In this document: in pieces, positions 12,931 to 13,937 of the stretch
How the letters are laid out: each line of letters starts with the position of its first letter
Numbering within the stretch: the stretch's first letter is position 1
Source: Chitinophagaceae bacterium
GTDB taxonomy: Bacteria; Bacteroidota; Bacteroidia; Chitinophagales; Chitinophagaceae
NCBI GenBank assembly: GCA_025963615.1
Contig: JAOQAL010000115.1
Span: 1 to 13,937 of the forward strand
Length of the DNA stretch: 13,937 bases
Reading direction: 5' to 3'
Notes under the pieces: model-generated
Told to the model about the DNA's origin: nothing
The model's database searches: none
What the model saw: only the letters and a program-made list of their open reading frames with translations
Made by a program: the position numbers and the translations under genes

Positions 12931-13937
12931 CTATGAATTTAATTTTTCGGTCAACAGGTCATTGGTCAATTTAGGATCCGCCTTGCCTTTTGAAAGCTTC
13001 ATCACTTCCCCGACAAATAGCCCCATCAGCCCTTTTTTACCTTTTCTATATTCATTTACTTTATCCGCATATTTCAAAATCACCTGGTCAATAATGGGTT
13101 CAATCGCCGACACATTGCTTTCTTGTAAAAGATTGAGCTGGGTGGCTAATTGCAATGGCTCATTAGCAGGTTCTTTTATTAACGAATTAAAAAGCCTTAC
13201 CGATGCAGCGCTAAAACTTATTTTTCCACTATTAACTAATTTGATAACAGCGGCTATTTTTTCAGCAGCAACCGGGAAATCTTCGATGGATTTGTTATTG
13301 TCATTCAACCATGATTTTAAGGGCCCTGACATCCAGTTAACGGCCGCTTTATAATCAGAGGTTGCTGTAATGATTTGTTCGAAATAATCTGAAAATGCTT
13401 TTTCCTCCGTTAAAACCAAAGCATCGTATTCAGAAAGCCTGTATTCTGCCATGTATTTTTTAATCCGTTCTTCGTGCAATACCGGAATTTCTCTTCTTAT
13501 TTTTTCAATAAACTCATCCTGCAATTGAAAAGGAGTAAGATCAGGTTCTGCAAAATAACGGTAATCATCCGCATCTTCTTTATCCCGGATTGCTATGGTT
13601 GTGTTCTTATTAGTGTCAAAGATTCTTGTTTGTTGTATAATGGTTTCCCCCTGCTCCAGTAAATCTATCAATCTTACTGATTCTGTTTCCACCGCCCTTT
13701 TTGCGTTACGGATCGAATTGAGGTTTTTAATTTCCACTTTGGTTCCCAGTTTCCTATCGCTTTTTTTCCTTACAGAAATATTTACGTCACAGCGAAGACT
13801 TCCTTCTTCCATATTTCCATCGCATACTCCAAGATAACGTACCAGTTTGCGGACTTCCGACAAATAGCTGTATACTTCGTCCGCACTTCGCAAATCTGGT
13901 TCCGTTACGATTTCAATCAGGGGCGTACCGGCGCGGT
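12931..13937 (-). CDS. gatB: Aspartyl/glutamyl-tRNA(Asn/Gln) amidotransferase subunit B (5' end outside window)
   Basis: 334 residues are visible to the right edge; about the first 150 residues are missing. GatB is the tRNA-binding, kinase-type subunit of GatCAB, which amidates misacylated Glu-tRNA(Gln) or Asp-tRNA(Asn). The first visible residues, RAGTPLIEIVTEPDLRSADE, are a GatB hallmark, followed by GVCDGNMEEGSLRCDVNISV, KVEIKNLNSIRNAKRAVETE and TRIFD, and the DADDYRYFAEPDLTPF region. The C-terminal GatB/YqeY domain covers roughly the last 150 residues and ends with VGEVMKLSKGKADPKLTNDL. An apparent start at 13893 is an internal TTG codon, not the gene start. The TlpA-like lipoprotein gene follows on the same strand. 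Confidence 0.96.
   Translation of the reverse strand, partial: RAGTPLIEIVTEPDLRSADEVYSYLSEVRKLVRYLGVCDGNMEEGSLRCDVNISVRKKSDRKLGTKVEIKNLNSIRNAKRAVETESVRLIDLLEQGETIIQQTRIFDTNKNTTIAIRDKEDADDYRYFAEPDLTPFQLQDEFIEKIRREIPVLHEERIKKYMAEYRLSEYDALVLTEEKAFSDYFEQIITATSDYKAAVNWMSGPLKSWLNDNNKSIEDFPVAAEKIAAVIKLVNSGKISFSAASVRLFNSLIKEPANEPLQLATQLNLLQESNVSAIEPIIDQVILKYADKVNEYRKGKKGLMGLFVGEVMKLSKGKADPKLTNDLLTEKLNS

Noticed and set aside
12806..13354. Plus-strand open frame of 182 codons across the gatB/tlpA junction
   Set aside because: It is antisense to gatB and to the TlpA-like lipoprotein, both with clear family motifs; no domain is visible in the antisense peptide.
1..13937. Search for defence systems, toxin-antitoxin pairs, prophage, integrases, transposases, CRISPR arrays, tRNA and rRNA genes
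   Set aside because: No supporting motif, repeat array or gene was found on either strand.

Overview
The window looks like chromosomal DNA of a Bacteroidota bacterium, most likely the Chitinophagaceae/Sphingobacteriia branch. The evidence is a large outer-membrane beta-barrel receptor with a carboxypeptidase-like N-terminal domain, an ECF sigma/RskA-type anti-sigma pair, a TlpA-like lipoprotein with a long N-terminal extension, near absence of Shine-Dalgarno sequences, and several promoter candidates that fit the Bacteroidota -7 element TAnnTTTG. Base composition is moderate (a little over 40% GC by eye). The genus cannot be named from the sequence alone.

Layout: (1) 1-1253, minus: 5' part of a TonB-dependent-type outer-membrane protein, running off the left edge. 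(2) 1438-3769, plus: gcvH (lipoyl carrier of glycine cleavage), an ECF sigma factor, its membrane anti-sigma factor (1-nt stop/start overlap), and a small VanZ-family membrane protein. (3) 3770-4496: about 730 bases without a convincing protein gene. It holds a strong hairpin, a minus-strand promoter-like box that could make a small RNA ending at that hairpin, and a short hydrophobic ORF of doubtful status. (4) 4497-5561, minus: prfA (release factor 1), divergent from (5) 5638-6831, plus: a metal-dependent amidohydrolase, convergent with (6) 6855-7601, minus: recO. (7) 7728-10058, plus: a 12-TM RND/MMPL-type exporter, divergent from recO. (8) 10109-11746, plus: a secreted alpha/alpha-barrel protein whose apparent signal-peptide start is broken by an amber codon at position 3. 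(9) 11767-13937, minus: gatB (5' end outside the window) followed 15 nt later by a TlpA/ResA-like thioredoxin lipoprotein.

Most of the content is housekeeping: translation termination, tRNA-dependent amidation, recombination repair and one-carbon metabolism, mixed with envelope functions. No CRISPR array, phage, transposon, toxin-antitoxin or defence system is visible. The points most worth following are the nonsense codon in the signal peptide at 10115, the possible minus-strand small RNA at about 3760-3867, and the regulatory-looking inverted repeats at 1302 and 1852.
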